A DNA stretch of 54,949 nucleotides from Flavonifractor sp. An92 (GCF_002159175.1 NZ_NFGZ01000020.1:1-54949); one strand, 5' to 3'. Shown: positions 16,074-25,161, counted from the stretch's first letter. The notes: generated by a model from the letters alone, not told the origin. Program-made: numbers and translations.

Positions 16074-17099
16074 GTGCCTGTTTTGCTGCGATACATCCTC
16101 CGACGCCTGGGCCTGATGGTGGTCTTGCTCTTCGGCGTCTCGGTCCTGGTATTCATGATCTCCCACTTCGTCCCCAGCTCCCCCGAAGCGGCCAACCTGA
16201 GCCAGTCCGCCCTGAACGATCCGGAGATCGTGGCGGCCTACCGGGCCAAGTGGGGCCTGGATAAGCCGGTGTGGGAACAGTACCTCATCTACATGAAGAA
16301 CATCCTGGTCAACCACGACCTGGGCACCTCCATCCGCACCGGCCGCCCGGTGCTGGAGGAGCTGCAGCAGTACTTCCCCGCCACCCTGGAGCTGTCGGTG
16401 TTCGCCATGCTCATCGCCATCGTGTTCGGCGTGGCCTTCGGCATCATCTCGGCCATTTTCCAGAACAAGCCCATCGACCAGATCCTGCGGGCCATCTCGG
16501 TCAGTGGCGTGTCCCTGCCCAGCTTCTGGTTCTCGCTGCTCATCATGAACCTGTTCTGCAAGGTCTTTGCCATCTTCCCCAGCGGCAACCGGTATGACCC
16601 CCGGCTTTACGACCCCACCGGCGGCACCGGGCTCTACGTCCTGGACGCCATCTCCTGGGGGAACTTCTCCCTGCTGGGCGACGTGCTGGCCCACCTCTTC
16701 CTGCCGGCGCTGGTGCTGGGCTTCTTCACCATGGGCCTCATCACCCGTCAGACCCGCTCGAACCTGCTGGAGGTCATGTCCTCCGACTACATCCGCACCG
16801 CCCGCTCCAAGGGCATGAGTCAGCGCCGGGTGGTCATCCACCACGCCCTGGGCAACGCCCTGGTGCCGGTCATCACGGTCAGCGGCATGGGCTTCTGCAA
16901 CCTCCTGGGCGGCATGGTCTTTGTGGAGAAGATCTTCTCCTGGCCGGGCATCGGACAGTACGCCTACCTGGCCGCCGTCAATCTGGATTTCCCCGCCATC
17001 TGCGGCGTGTCCCTGCTCATCGCCGTGGTCTACGTGGTGGTCAACCTGGTCATCGACATCCTCTATGGTGTCATTGACCCCCGCATCCGGTATCAGTAA
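16074..17099 (+). CDS. dppB: Dipeptide ABC transporter permease (DppB-like)
   Basis: This inner-membrane permease of about 341 residues begins with a membrane helix (RYILRRLGLMVVLLFGVSVL) and contains about six helices. The family coupling motif (EAA loop) is seen around VMSSDYIRTARSKGMSQRRV. The GTG at 16074 sits seven bases from AGAGG; the TTG at 16083 would give the classical family start MLRYILRRL and is a serious alternative. An ATG-like start at 16011 falls in the hairpin region and has no ribosome site. It pairs with the next gene to form the channel. Confidence 0.88.
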   Translation: MPVLLRYILRRLGLMVVLLFGVSVLVFMISHFVPSSPEAANLSQSALNDPEIVAAYRAKWGLDKPVWEQYLIYMKNILVNHDLGTSIRTGRPVLEELQQYFPATLELSVFAMLIAIVFGVAFGIISAIFQNKPIDQILRAISVSGVSLPSFWFSLLIMNLFCKVFAIFPSGNRYDPRLYDPTGGTGLYVLDAISWGNFSLLGDVLAHLFLPALVLGFFTMGLITRQTRSNLLEVMSSDYIRTARSKGMSQRRVVIHHALGNALVPVITVSGMGFCNLLGGMVFVEKIFSWPGIGQYAYLAAVNLDFPAICGVSLLIAVVYVVVNLVIDILYGVIDPRIRYQ

Positions 17100-17113
17100 G
17101 GGGGGAGGATGTC

Positions 17114-17953
17114 ATGAAAACACTGAGAGATCTGCTGCGGCAGAAAAACTTCATGTTCAAGCTGGGCATCGTGATCTGCCTGGCCTGGATCGTGGTGGCC
17201 ATCCTGGCCCCCGTGCTGGCCCCTCACGACCCCAATCTGGGCGACGTGACCCGCAAATTCCTCGCCCCCAGCGCCGAGCACTGGTTCGGTACCGACGAGC
17301 TGGGCCGTGACGTGTTCAGCCGCGTGCTCTACGGCAGCCGCGTGTCCATCACCTGCGGCCTCATCACGGTGCTCATCTCCTTCGCCGTGGGCGTGTTCTT
17401 CGGCGGTCTGGCCGGCTATGTGGGCGGCGTAGTGGACGACATCATGATGCGCTTTTCCGAGATGATCCAGTCCTTCCCGCCCCTGATCCTCGCCATGGTC
17501 ATCGCGGCGGCCCTGGGCCCCAACATCTCCAACTCCGTGCTGGCTATGGCCATCATCTGGTGGCCCAACTACGCGCGCCTGACGCGGAGCATCGTCATCT
17601 CCATCAAGCAGAACGACTATGTCACCGCCAGCCGGGTGCTGGGCGCTACCCACACCCGCATCCTCGGCAAGGAGCTGCTGCCCAACAGCGTGGGCTCCAT
17701 GGTGGTCATGTGTACCCTGGACCTGGGCAACGCCATCCTCATGTTCTCCGGCCTCTCCTTCCTGGGCCTGGGCATCCAGCCCCCCACGGCGGAGTGGGGC
17801 GCCATGGTGAGCGCCGGCGTGGAGAACTCCAACTACTGGTGGGTGTCCACCTTCCCGGGTCTGGCCATCTTCAGCGTGGCCATCGGGGCCAACTTCATCG
17901 GCGACGGCCTGCGGGACTACCTGGACCCCAAGATGCGCCGCAGCAATTCCTGA
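17114..17953 (+). CDS. dppC: Dipeptide ABC transporter permease (DppC-like)
   Basis: This 279-residue permease is the partner of DppB. It has an N-terminal helix (LGIVICLAWIVVAILAPVLA), the family segment HWFGTDELGRDVFSRVLYGSR, and the coupling motif around NDYVTASRVLGATHTRILGKE. GGGGGGAGG precedes the ATG. Fourteen bases separate it from dppB. The C-terminal NFIGDGLRDYLDPKMRR is typical for the family. With the four genes before it the transporter is complete. Confidence 0.92.
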   Translation: MKTLRDLLRQKNFMFKLGIVICLAWIVVAILAPVLAPHDPNLGDVTRKFLAPSAEHWFGTDELGRDVFSRVLYGSRVSITCGLITVLISFAVGVFFGGLAGYVGGVVDDIMMRFSEMIQSFPPLILAMVIAAALGPNISNSVLAMAIIWWPNYARLTRSIVISIKQNDYVTASRVLGATHTRILGKELLPNSVGSMVVMCTLDLGNAILMFSGLSFLGLGIQPPTAEWGAMVSAGVENSNYWWVSTFPGLAIFSVAIGANFIGDGLRDYLDPKMRRSNS

Positions 17954-17968
17954 ACCCCCGGCAGCAAG

Positions 17969-17998
17969 ACGCGGCCGCCTCATCCGGGGCGGCCGCGT
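17969..17998 (+). terminator. Hairpin between dppC and the M24 peptidase
   Basis: A perfect 11-bp stem, ACGCGGCCGCC (17969-17979) with GGCGGCCGCGT (17988-17998), is followed only by TTTCAATTT. The weak U run suggests partial read-through into the peptidase gene, whose ribosome site follows at once. Confidence 0.6.
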
Positions 17999-18026
17999 TT
18001 CAATTTGGAAAGGAGTGTTTTTCAAT

Positions 18027-19097
18027 ATGGATCAGACGCGGTTGGAGCGGGTGCGGGCCCTTATGAAGGCCCAGGGCCTCTCCCAGATCGTGGTGGCCGC
18101 CACGGCGTCGGTGTACTACCTCACCGGCTACTGGGTGGAGCCCCATGAGCGGATGCTGGCCCTCTACCTGGACACGGAGGGCCGGGCGGTGCTCTACGGC
18201 AACGAGCTCTTCGGCCTCACCTCCACGCCGGAGCTCCCCCTGGTGGTCCACACCGACAGCGACGACCCGGTGGCGCAGCTGGCCCAGGCGGTCCGGCCCG
18301 GCGAGCTGGGCGTGGACAAGTTCTGGTACAGCAAGTTCCTCATGGGCCTCATGGCCCACCGGCCCGATGTGAAGCCGGTCCCCGGCTCCGATCCGGTGGA
18401 CCTGGCCCGCAAGAGCAAGGACGAGGCCGAGCGGCAGGCCATGCGCCACAGCTCGGCCATGAACGACCAGGTCATGGCCCAGGCCATCGCCGCCATTGCC
18501 GACGGCGTGCGGGAGAACGAGCTGGCCAGCCTCATCAACCGGGAGTATCTGGCCCGGGGAGCCGACTGCGAGGGCCCCCAGCTGGTGTGCTTCGGCCCCA
18601 ACGGCGCCGACCCCCACCACGCCCCCGACGGCACGGTGCTCAAGCCCGGCGACAGCATCACCTTCGACATCTTCACCCCCATCTCCCGCTACTGGTGCGA
18701 CATGACCCGCACCGTCTTTTACAAGACCGTCAGTGAGGAGCAGCGGACCGTCTATGAGCTGGTCCGCCGGGCCAATGAGGCCGCCGAGGCCTTCATCCGC
18801 CCGGGCGTGCTCCTCTCCGAGGTGGACAAGGTGGCCCGGGACATCATCACCGACGGCGGCTACGGACCCTATTTCACCCACCGGCTGGGCCACGGCTGCG
18901 GCCTGGAGTGCCACGAGCCCCCCGATGTGAGCAGCGCCTCCCACACCCCGCTGGAGCCGGGCATGGTGTTCTCGGTGGAGCCGGGCATCTACCTGCCGGG
19001 CAAATTCGGCGTGCGCATCGAGGACCTGGTGCTGGTCACCGAGACCGGCTGCGAGGTGCTCAACCACCACCCCAAGGACCTGCTGGTGGTGGGCTGA
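18027..19097 (+). CDS. M24 family Xaa-Pro dipeptidase/aminopeptidase
   Basis: This 356-residue cytoplasmic metallopeptidase probably cleaves Xaa-Pro peptides. All five dinuclear metal ligands of the pita-bread fold are present: Asp214 (TFDIF), Asp225 (CDMTRTV), His289 (RLGHGCG), Glu318 (FSVEPGIY) and Glu332 (VRIEDLV). The N-terminal creatinase-like domain covers about residues 1-120. The ATG was preferred over a GTG at 18015 that overlaps the AAGGAG site. Its place directly after a peptide importer suggests that it processes imported proline peptides. Confidence 0.92.
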   Translation: MDQTRLERVRALMKAQGLSQIVVAATASVYYLTGYWVEPHERMLALYLDTEGRAVLYGNELFGLTSTPELPLVVHTDSDDPVAQLAQAVRPGELGVDKFWYSKFLMGLMAHRPDVKPVPGSDPVDLARKSKDEAERQAMRHSSAMNDQVMAQAIAAIADGVRENELASLINREYLARGADCEGPQLVCFGPNGADPHHAPDGTVLKPGDSITFDIFTPISRYWCDMTRTVFYKTVSEEQRTVYELVRRANEAAEAFIRPGVLLSEVDKVARDIITDGGYGPYFTHRLGHGCGLECHEPPDVSSASHTPLEPGMVFSVEPGIYLPGKFGVRIEDLVLVTETGCEVLNHHPKDLLVVG

Positions 19098-19111
19098 TCC
19101 CGACAAAAACG

Positions 19112-19140
19112 AACTCCCTCCCCAGTTCGGGGAGGGAGTT
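19112..19140. terminator. Bidirectional terminator
   Basis: AACTCCCTCCCC (19112-19123) pairs with GGGGAGGGAGTT (19129-19140), followed by TTT; on the minus strand it is followed by GTTTTTG. It ends both the peptidase and the lepB operon. Confidence 0.9.
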
Positions 19141-19151
19141 TTTGCATGGGT

Positions 19152-19724
19152 TCAGAGGAGGGAGCCGAACCGCCCCAGGGGCAGCAGCACCGCCACCGCC
19201 CGGCCCAGGATGTACTGCTCGTCCACCGTGCCCAGCCGGGTGTCCCGGCTGTCGTCGGAGTTGTTGCGGTTGTCACCCATGACGAACACGCTGCCCTCCG
19301 GCACGGTCACCGAGGTGATGGTCTCATAGGTCCCGGCCGGGGGCTCCGCCATGGCCTCCTTGATGTAGGGCTCATCCAGGGGCACGCCGTCCACCGAGAC
19401 GGTGCCCGCCTCGTAGTCGATCTCCACGTGCTGGCCTCCCACGGCGATGACCCGCTTGACGATGGCGCCGTCCACATGGCCAAATGGCTTGGTCAGCACC
19501 ACGATGTCCCCCTGCTTGGGGGTGTAGGCGATGCTCTGGAGAAGGAGCAGGTCCCCGTCCTGGAGGGAGGGCTCCATGGAGGAGCCCTCCACCCCCACCA
19601 CCCGGCCCACGAAGGTGAACAGCAGGATGAGGGTCACCAGCGCCAGGGTCATGGTCTGGAGCCAGAGGTACAGGTCCTGCTTCAGAGCGTCGGCGCTGGA
19701 GAGGGACTCCTCACGCTCCGGCAT
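19152..19724 (-). CDS. lepB: Signal peptidase I
   Basis: This 190-residue membrane-bound serine protease removes signal peptides from exported proteins. It has one N-terminal membrane segment (about residues 22-42), the nucleophile Ser49 in GSSMEPSL, the general base Lys90 in AIVKRVIA, and the box [11 protein letters not shown]. It is short and single-spanning, like Gram-positive enzymes. The start lies inside the 3' end of the yhaN-like gene (14-base overlap), so it is translationally coupled. It is not a SipW/ER-type peptidase, since the base is lysine. It is the last gene of the ttcA operon. Confidence 0.95.
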   Translation of the reverse strand: MPEREESLSSADALKQDLYLWLQTMTLALVTLILLFTFVGRVVGVEGSSMEPSLQDGDLLLLQSIAYTPKQGDIVVLTKPFGHVDGAIVKRVIAVGGQHVEIDYEAGTVSVDGVPLDEPYIKEAMAEPPAGTYETITSVTVPEGSVFVMGDNRNNSDDSRDTRLGTVDEQYILGRAVAVLLPLGRFGSLL

Positions 19725-21969
19725 GGGCGGCCTCCTTTCCGTACAGGGAGACCCGGCGCACGCCGGGGACGTCCTTCAGGCAGGCGCCCTCCCGGCTGTG
19801 GCAGGTGAAGAGGAGGATCTGCCGCTCGCTGGCCAGCTCTCGCAGGACGTCCAGGGCCAGGGCCATGCGCTTGTCGTCGAAGTTGGCCAGGGCGTCGTCC
19901 AGCACCAGGGGCGCGGGGTCCTCCTCGGGGAGGGCCAGCTCGCACACCGCCAGGCGCACGGCCAGATAGAGCTGGTCCATGGCGCCCCGGGACAGGGTGA
20001 GGGCCCGGTGGGGCAGGACCTCGTCCTCCCGCCCGGCCATGGCGTCGAACTCCCGGGTGAGGGCCACGGTCTGGTAGGCCCCGCCGGTGAGCCGCTCCAG
20101 CAGCTCCCCGGCCTTCCGGTTCAGGGCGGGGGCAAAGCGGCCCTGGAGGGACTGGTTGGCGGTGGCCAGACTCTCCAGCGCCTGGGTGATGGCCTGGTAC
20201 TCCGCCCGGCGGTTCTCCAGCTCTTCCCGGGCGCTCTCCCGCCGGGCCTGGGCCAGGGCGGGGTCGCCCAGGGTGTTCAGCTCGCCCCGGGCGGTGTTCA
20301 GCACCCCGGAGAGGCGCTGGATCTCCCCCTCCACGGCGCTGAGGCGGGCTCCGGTGTAGGCGGCGTCATACCGGGGCTCCAGGTCCTCCGGCACGGCTCC
20401 GTCCCCCTGGGGGGCGGGCAGGCGCTGGGCCAGCTTCTCCAGGTCCTGGCGGCGCTGGGCGGCCTGCTCCAGCTTCTCCTGGAGGAAGAGGGCCTTGGAG
20501 ATGGCGGCAGAGAGGGTGAAGGCGTCCTTCACCCCGGGGGCGAAGGACTGGACCAGGGTCATGATGCGGCTGCGCAGCACGTCCCGCTCCTGCATCCGGT
20601 CCAGCTGCTCCTGCTCGGCGGCCTCGCAGTCCCGGGAGGCCTGGCGGCAGCGCTCCCAGCCCTCGCGATAGGTCCGGGCCCGCTCCAGGATGTCGGAGGT
20701 GTCCTCGGCATCATACTGCTCCAGCAGCTCCGCCCGGCGGTCCAGGACCTCGTCAGCGGCGCGCCGGGCCTTCATGCCCAGCACCAGCAGGGCCACGCCG
20801 CCGGCCAGCAGCACCGCCGCCGCCGCAAAGAGCAGCGGGGTCACCAGGGCGGCCACCGCACCGGCCGCCGCGCCCAGCAGCAGCGCGATGCCGATCGTCA
20901 GCTTGACGCCTGCGGCGGGGGGCTCCTCGTCCGCCTCCTTGGCGTCCTCGGTGGCCTGCTCCCAGGCCTGGTCCGGCGTCATACCGCGGAACAGCTCGTC
21001 CCGGCAGGCCTTCCGGGCGTCGTCCACCACCTGGATGGCCTCCTCATAGCGGGCCTTGGCCTGCTTCACGCTCTGCTCCACGGTGCGCAGGGCGGAGAGC
21101 TCCTCCTGGGTGCGGCGGAGCACCTCCCGGTCGGGGGTGGGGCCGTCCTTGGTCAGCTCCTGCCGGAGCTTCTCCTCCTCCGCCCGGGCCTCGGCCAGCT
21201 CGCTCTGGGCCTGGTCCCAGGCGGTGCGGCGCTCCGCCTCCACCCGGGCCTTGAGGACCGCCTTCTCCCGCAGCAGCAGGGCCTGCTCCTCCCGGAGCTC
21301 GGCCAGGGTCTGGCTGGACTCCTGGGCCGCCCGGTGGGCCCGGCTCTGCCGCTCCAGCTGGAGGTCCAGCCCGGTCAGCTCCTCCTCCAGACGGGGGATG
21401 AGGCCGGTCTTGTTGTGCTTGCGGCGGTTGAGCCAGTCCTTGAGCTGCCGCTCCACCTGGGAGTAGGACACGTCTTCCTCGCCGGAGGAGATGAGGGCGG
21501 CGATACGCTTTTCCAGAGCCGGGGCGCTGTCCACCGCCGTGGCCCCCTGGCCCACGAAGGCGGAGCGCTCGAACACCTCCCGGGACACGCCCAGGAGCAT
21601 CTCCCCCACGTTGTCGGCGGTGAAGCCGGGCAGCACCTCGCCGCTGGCGGTGTCCAACACCTCGCAGCGGCCGAAGGGGGTGTTTTTCAGCTGACCCCGG
21701 CGGATGGTCAGGGAGCGGCCGCGCCACTCCACCTCCATCTCGCCCTCCATCACCGCGCCGCTCCAGGGCTGGTAGCGGTTCTTCTCGGCGATGAAGCCCT
21801 GCTTGTCCCGCTCCTTGGTGGGGATGCCGTAGAGCATGGCCCGCAGAAAGGCCGACCAGGTGGATTTGCCCCCCTCGTTGGGGGCCTCGATGAGATTGAG
21901 CCCCTCCCCCAGCTCCAGGGTCTCGTTCTGGAGCCGGCCGAAGGTGGCTTTCATACGTTTTACGATCAT
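19711..21969 (-). CDS. YhaN-like SMC/Rad50-type AAA ATPase
   Basis: This 752-residue ATPase resembles B. subtilis YhaN, the Rad50-like partner of the nuclease YhaO. Walker A is NEGGKST (residues 31-37) and Walker B LVLDDALANFDD is near residue 690, separated by long coiled coils. Two closely spaced hydrophobic segments at about 353-397 (GIALLLGAAAGAVAALV and FAAAAVLLAGGVALLVLG) interrupt the coiled coil and would tether it to the membrane; this is also known in YhaN relatives. The start is the ATG that overlaps the stop of the nuclease gene by four bases; the open frame continues upstream within that gene but has no signal. A DNA repair or end-processing role is inferred from the family. Confidence 0.85.
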   Translation of the reverse strand: MIVKRMKATFGRLQNETLELGEGLNLIEAPNEGGKSTWSAFLRAMLYGIPTKERDKQGFIAEKNRYQPWSGAVMEGEMEVEWRGRSLTIRRGQLKNTPFGRCEVLDTASGEVLPGFTADNVGEMLLGVSREVFERSAFVGQGATAVDSAPALEKRIAALISSGEEDVSYSQVERQLKDWLNRRKHNKTGLIPRLEEELTGLDLQLERQSRAHRAAQESSQTLAELREEQALLLREKAVLKARVEAERRTAWDQAQSELAEARAEEEKLRQELTKDGPTPDREVLRRTQEELSALRTVEQSVKQAKARYEEAIQVVDDARKACRDELFRGMTPDQAWEQATEDAKEADEEPPAAGVKLTIGIALLLGAAAGAVAALVTPLLFAAAAVLLAGGVALLVLGMKARRAADEVLDRRAELLEQYDAEDTSDILERARTYREGWERCRQASRDCEAAEQEQLDRMQERDVLRSRIMTLVQSFAPGVKDAFTLSAAISKALFLQEKLEQAAQRRQDLEKLAQRLPAPQGDGAVPEDLEPRYDAAYTGARLSAVEGEIQRLSGVLNTARGELNTLGDPALAQARRESAREELENRRAEYQAITQALESLATANQSLQGRFAPALNRKAGELLERLTGGAYQTVALTREFDAMAGREDEVLPHRALTLSRGAMDQLYLAVRLAVCELALPEEDPAPLVLDDALANFDDKRMALALDVLRELASERQILLFTCHSREGACLKDVPGVRRVSLYGKEAAHAGA

Positions 21970-23063
21970 AGCGGGTCCTCCCGATGTTCCAGGGCCGCCA
22001 GGGCAAAGCGGGCGGCCAGTTCCAGGGAGGCCCGGTCCTCGTCGGAGGGGGCCTCCTCCATGCGCCGTTTCAGGTCCCGCAGGACCAGCCCGGTGAGGGT
22101 GTCCTCCTCGGCGCGCTTCCACAGGTCCCGGCGCAGGCGGGTGTGGTCCCGCACCGAGACGCTGTAATACCAGGGCGCGGCCAGGGCGCTGAGGGCCTTC
22201 AGATCGGGCTCAGAGCTCCGCTCTCCGGTGAGGATAATCCGACACAGGTCCTTGCTCTTCTCGGTCGGCAGCGCGGTGCGGAGGGCCTCCTCCGGCTCTT
22301 TGCCGGTGACGTCCACCTCCTGGATGAGGTAGCGGCGGGTACACAGGGAGGCGAAGGCCAGCTCGGCCCCGCCGGAGCCCACCACGCCGCACAGCACACC
22401 CTTCTCCCCCGTCTCGTCAAAGCCCCGTCCCTCGGGGCAGCCGGGATAGGCCCAGCTGGTCTTGCCCAGGCGCTGGACGCCGGAGCAGGTGTGGACGTGG
22501 CCCAGGGCCACATAGTCCAGTCGGCTCTCCTCCAGGTCCTCCCGGGTGATGGGGGCATAGCGGCTGTCCGGGTTCACATCGCCATGGAGGACCATGATGT
22601 GGATCTTGCCGTCGTCAGGGGCCTGGAACCCCTTCAGCGGCCGGTCCTCCCGGTAGGGGCCAGTGAAGGCGGTGCCGTAGACGGTGCAATTGAGCTCCGG
22701 CAGGTCCACGTGCTCGATGGCGGGCTCGGTGAAAATATGGATGTGCTCCGGCCACTTGCGGGCGTAGGCCGAGTGGGTGGTCCAGAAGTCGTGGTTGCCC
22801 GGGGCGATGAACACCTGGGCCTGGATGGAGCTCAGGGCCTCCACCAGGGCGTCCAGGGTCTCGCCATAGATCTCGCCCCCGTCGAAGAGGTCGCCGGACA
22901 GGAGCACCAGGTCGGCCTGGGCCCGGTTGGACAGCAGCGCCAGGCGGCGCAGCAGCTCCCGCTGCTCCCCCCGGCGCTGGGCGGCCTTCTCCGGCGGGAG
23001 GGCCGAAAACGGGGCGTCCAGGTGGAAATCCGCCCCGTGGATCACGCGCAGCGATTGTTTCAT
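21966..23063 (-). CDS. YhaO/SbcD-like metallophosphoesterase (DNA exonuclease)
   Basis: This 365-residue calcineurin-like phosphoesterase has the full metal motif series: GADFHLD (residues 10-16), LLSGDLFDGG, APGNHDFW, VLHGDV and ALGHVHTCSG. It matches the YhaO/SbcD/Mre11 group, which works with a Rad50-type ATPase, here the next gene. The two overlap by four bases (ATGA), and it overlaps ttcA in the same way. A nuclease acting on DNA ends is the expected function; other phosphoesterase substrates cannot be excluded. Confidence 0.87.
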   Translation of the reverse strand: MKQSLRVIHGADFHLDAPFSALPPEKAAQRRGEQRELLRRLALLSNRAQADLVLLSGDLFDGGEIYGETLDALVEALSSIQAQVFIAPGNHDFWTTHSAYARKWPEHIHIFTEPAIEHVDLPELNCTVYGTAFTGPYREDRPLKGFQAPDDGKIHIMVLHGDVNPDSRYAPITREDLEESRLDYVALGHVHTCSGVQRLGKTSWAYPGCPEGRGFDETGEKGVLCGVVGSGGAELAFASLCTRRYLIQEVDVTGKEPEEALRTALPTEKSKDLCRIILTGERSSEPDLKALSALAAPWYYSVSVRDHTRLRRDLWKRAEEDTLTGLVLRDLKRRMEEAPSDEDRASLELAARFALAALEHREDPL

Positions 23064-23833
23064 TCCTTACATTCCTCCAATTCCTCCAGAGGGGGCATCC
23101 GGCGGTGCTCCACCGGGCCCCACTCCGGCAGGGGCAGGCGCTGCATGGCCCCAAAGACCCGGCTTTTCAGGTTGGGGTAGCGCTTGCCCAGCTCGTAGAT
23201 CAGCTCCTTGACCTCCTGGCGCTTGGTGGAGCCGTCGGCGGGGCAGGGGTTAAAGACCACCGGCAGGTGCTCCCGCTCGGCCACGTGGCGGATGTGTCCC
23301 TCATTACAATAGAGGAGGGGGCGGATCTGGGTGATGCCGGTGCGGTCCAGCCAGGTCACCGGCTGGAAGCAGGAGATGCGCCCCTCGTAGAAGAGGGAGA
23401 GGAAGAAGGTCTCCACTGCGTCGTCGAAGTGGTGGCCCAGGGCGATCTTGTTGATGCCCAGGTCGGCCAGGGCGTTGTGGAGGGCCCCCCGGCGCATCTT
23501 GGCGCACATGGAGCAGGGGTTTTTCTCCTTCCGCAGGTCGAAGATGACGTGGTGGATCTCCGAGTGAATGAGGGTGAAGGGCACGCCGATCTCCTCACAG
23601 TAGCGCGCCACGCCGGAGAAGTCCATCCCCTCCCGGCCGTCGGCCGCGCCCATATCCAGGGTGACGGCCTCCACGGTAAAGGGCTTGGGGTAAAACTCCC
23701 GCAGGCGGGCCAGGGCGGCCAGCAGCACCAGGGAATCCTTCCCCCCCGACACCCCCACGGCGATCCGGTCTCCGGACTGGATCATATCGTAATCCTCCAC
23801 ACAGCGGCGGACATAGGACAGTATCTGGTTCAT
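23060..23833 (-). CDS. ttcA: tRNA 2-thiocytidine biosynthesis protein TtcA-like
   Basis: This 257-residue PP-loop ATPase probably thiolates cytidine 32 in tRNA. The PP-loop SGGKDS is at residues 29-34. A CxxC pair (Cys107 and Cys110, PCSMCAKMRRGAL) and a later Cys in FNPCPADG match the three cysteines that hold the Fe-S cluster of TtcA. GGGAGGA before the ATG is the ribosome site. It is the first gene of an operon with yhaO-, yhaN- and lepB-like genes and is divergent from rplM. A related thiolase acting on another tRNA position is possible. Confidence 0.87.
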   Translation of the reverse strand: MNQILSYVRRCVEDYDMIQSGDRIAVGVSGGKDSLVLLAALARLREFYPKPFTVEAVTLDMGAADGREGMDFSGVARYCEEIGVPFTLIHSEIHHVIFDLRKEKNPCSMCAKMRRGALHNALADLGINKIALGHHFDDAVETFFLSLFYEGRISCFQPVTWLDRTGITQIRPLLYCNEGHIRHVAEREHLPVVFNPCPADGSTKRQEVKELIYELGKRYPNLKSRVFGAMQRLPLPEWGPVEHRRMPPLEELEECKE

Positions 23834-23976
23834 TCCATTCCTCCCAAGGGCCGTACGGGAACACTTTTTCCCGAAAACAATTTAAAAATTGAACATGAGC
23901 TTTCGCGAGTATTCAGGAGTATGAGCGCGATTGAGAGAGATTTTCTATTTCTAAATAAAATTGTTCAAAAATCGCC

Positions 23977-24005
23977 TTGACACCGGGCAAACCCTGTAAT
24001 ATAAT
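23977..24005 (+). promoter_or_regulatory. Consensus promoter of rplM-rpsI
   Basis: TTGACA (23977-23982), exactly 17 bases, TATAAT (24000-24005): a full sigma-A consensus, as expected for ribosomal protein genes. Confidence 0.92.
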
Positions 24006-24009
24006 GCAT

Positions 24010-24098
24010 CATGCTCCGCTCGTAGGTTCTATTCTACACGCGGGGCATGTGTTCTGTAAAGCCATATTTCACATAGACTTAGAGCAAATTGGAGGTTT
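24010..24098 (+). ncRNA. L13-type ribosomal protein leader
   Basis: The 5' untranslated RNA of about 90 bases starts with a hairpin: CATGCTCCGC (24010-24019) pairs with GCGGGGCATG (24040-24049, one G-U), with an inner GTAG/CTAC helix. It is followed by a single-stranded TGTAAAGCC and CACATAGACTTAGAG up to the GGAGG. Position and layout match the L13 leader family of Firmicutes, thought to be bound by L13 for autoregulation. The match is from memory of the family, not a covariance search. Confidence 0.6.
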
Positions 24099-24102
24099 CA
24101 CC

Positions 24103-24534
24103 ATGTCCACTTTTATGGCCAACAAGGGAAACATCGTCCGCAAGTGGTACGTCCTCGACGCGGCCGGTAAGCCCCTGGGTAAGACCGCTGCCGCCGCCGC
24201 CACCCTGCTGCGGGGCAAGCACAAGCCCGAGTACACCCCCCACGCTGACTGCGGTGATTTCGTGGTCATCATCAACGCCGAGCAGGCCATCCTGACCGGC
24301 AAGAAGCTGGAGCAGAAGTTCTACCGCACCCACTCCGGCTATCCCGGCGGCCTGAAGGAGACCAAGTACCGCCTGCTGATGCAGGACAAGCCCGAGCTGG
24401 CCATGAAGCTGGCCATCCGCGGCATGATGCCCCGCAACATCGTGACCAAGGACAGCCTGACCCGCCTGCACATCTACCGCGGCGCGGAGCACCAGCAGAC
24501 CGCTCAGAAGCCCGAGCCCTGGGCTTTCAACTAA
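24103..24534 (+). CDS. rplM: 50S ribosomal protein L13
   Basis: This 143-residue protein of the large ribosomal subunit is of normal length. The motifs KWYVLDAAGKPLGKTA, KPEYTPHADCGDFVVIINA, KKLEQKFYRTHSGYPGG and RGMMPRN are diagnostic. The ATG follows TTGGAGG at 24089-24095; longer in-frame starts fall in the leader. It forms the usual pair with rpsI 17 bases downstream. Confidence 0.98.
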   Translation: MSTFMANKGNIVRKWYVLDAAGKPLGKTAAAAATLLRGKHKPEYTPHADCGDFVVIINAEQAILTGKKLEQKFYRTHSGYPGGLKETKYRLLMQDKPELAMKLAIRGMMPRNIVTKDSLTRLHIYRGAEHQQTAQKPEPWAFN

Positions 24535-24551
24535 GCAGGAGGTAAACGAAC

Positions 24552-24956
24552 ATGTATAAGAGCAAGAAGCCTTACCTGTATGGCACCGGCCGCCGCAAGT
24601 CCTCCGTGGCCCGCGTGCATCTGTTCCCCAACGGCACCGGCTCCATCACCATCAACGGCCGTGACATCGACGATTACTTCGGCCTGGAGACCCTGAAGCT
24701 GCTGGTCCGTCAGCCCCTCGCCACCACCGACACCCTGGGCAAGGTGGACATCGTGGCCACCGTCACCGGCGGCGGCGTGACCGGCCAGGCCGGCGCCATC
24801 CGTCACGGCGTGTCCCGCGCCCTGCTGGAGATGAACCCCGAGTTCCGCGCCGCTCTGAAGTCCGCTGGCTTCCTGACCCGCGATCCTCGTATGAAGGAGC
24901 GTAAGAAGTACGGCCTGAAGGCTGCCCGCCGCGCTCCCCAGTTCAGCAAGCGCTGA
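24552..24956 (+). CDS. rpsI: 30S ribosomal protein S9
   Basis: This 134-residue protein of the small subunit head has [12 protein letters not shown] near the N-terminus and the basic tail RRAPQFSKR, whose last Lys-Arg reaches the P-site tRNA. GCAGGAGG precedes the ATG. It is the last gene of the two-gene operon before a strong terminator. Confidence 0.98.
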   Translation: MYKSKKPYLYGTGRRKSSVARVHLFPNGTGSITINGRDIDDYFGLETLKLLVRQPLATTDTLGKVDIVATVTGGGVTGQAGAIRHGVSRALLEMNPEFRAALKSAGFLTRDPRMKERKKYGLKAARRAPQFSKR

Positions 24957-24988
24957 TTCGTATTTCCAACTGGTTGTACGATACTCAA

Positions 24989-25026
24989 ACGCCCCGAAAA
25001 ACTGCGGTTTTTCGGGGCGTTTTTCT
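24989..25026 (+). terminator. Terminator of rplM-rpsI
   Basis: ACGCCCCGAAAAAC pairs with GTTTTTCGGGGCGT around a short loop, followed by a T run ending at 25025. It is symmetrical in composition but no gene converges on it. Confidence 0.93.
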
Positions 25027-25068
25027 GTGCTGCGGCTTTCACAGGCCTCTTGTATTTCAGGAGAAAAG

Positions 25069-25158
25069 ATGCTAAGATACTGGGACAAAGGCTGGTGCGG
25101 TCGCAAAGCCGTATCGGACCATCATACGGAATTACTCTGCCACCGGGTAGAAAGATGA
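25069..25158 (+). CDS. 29-codon leader peptide upstream of the MATE gene
   Basis: A short open frame starts with ATG five bases after CAGGAG (25059-25064) and ends with TGA at 25156-25158. The peptide begins MLRYWDKGWCGRK and ends in LLCHRVER; it is rich in Trp, Arg, His and Cys. The stop lies only three bases before the 5' arm of an 18-bp terminator hairpin, so a ribosome on the last codons or the stop would keep that arm single-stranded. This is the arrangement of leader peptides that control antibiotic-resistance and efflux genes by ribosome-mediated attenuation. The reading frame and ribosome site are seen; translation and regulation are inferred. No clear promoter lies between the rpsI terminator and this frame. 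Confidence 0.65.
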   Translation: MLRYWDKGWCGRKAVSDHHTELLCHRVER

Positions 25159-25161
25159 TCA

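Noticed and set aside
14277-16844. 855-codon open frame on the - strand
   Set aside because: It runs antisense across dppA and dppB and through the hairpin region; the composition is that of an antisense shadow.
19531-22167. 878-codon open frame on the + strand
   Set aside because: It is antisense to lepB and the yhaN-like gene, Leu/Gly/Gln-rich, and has no family motif.
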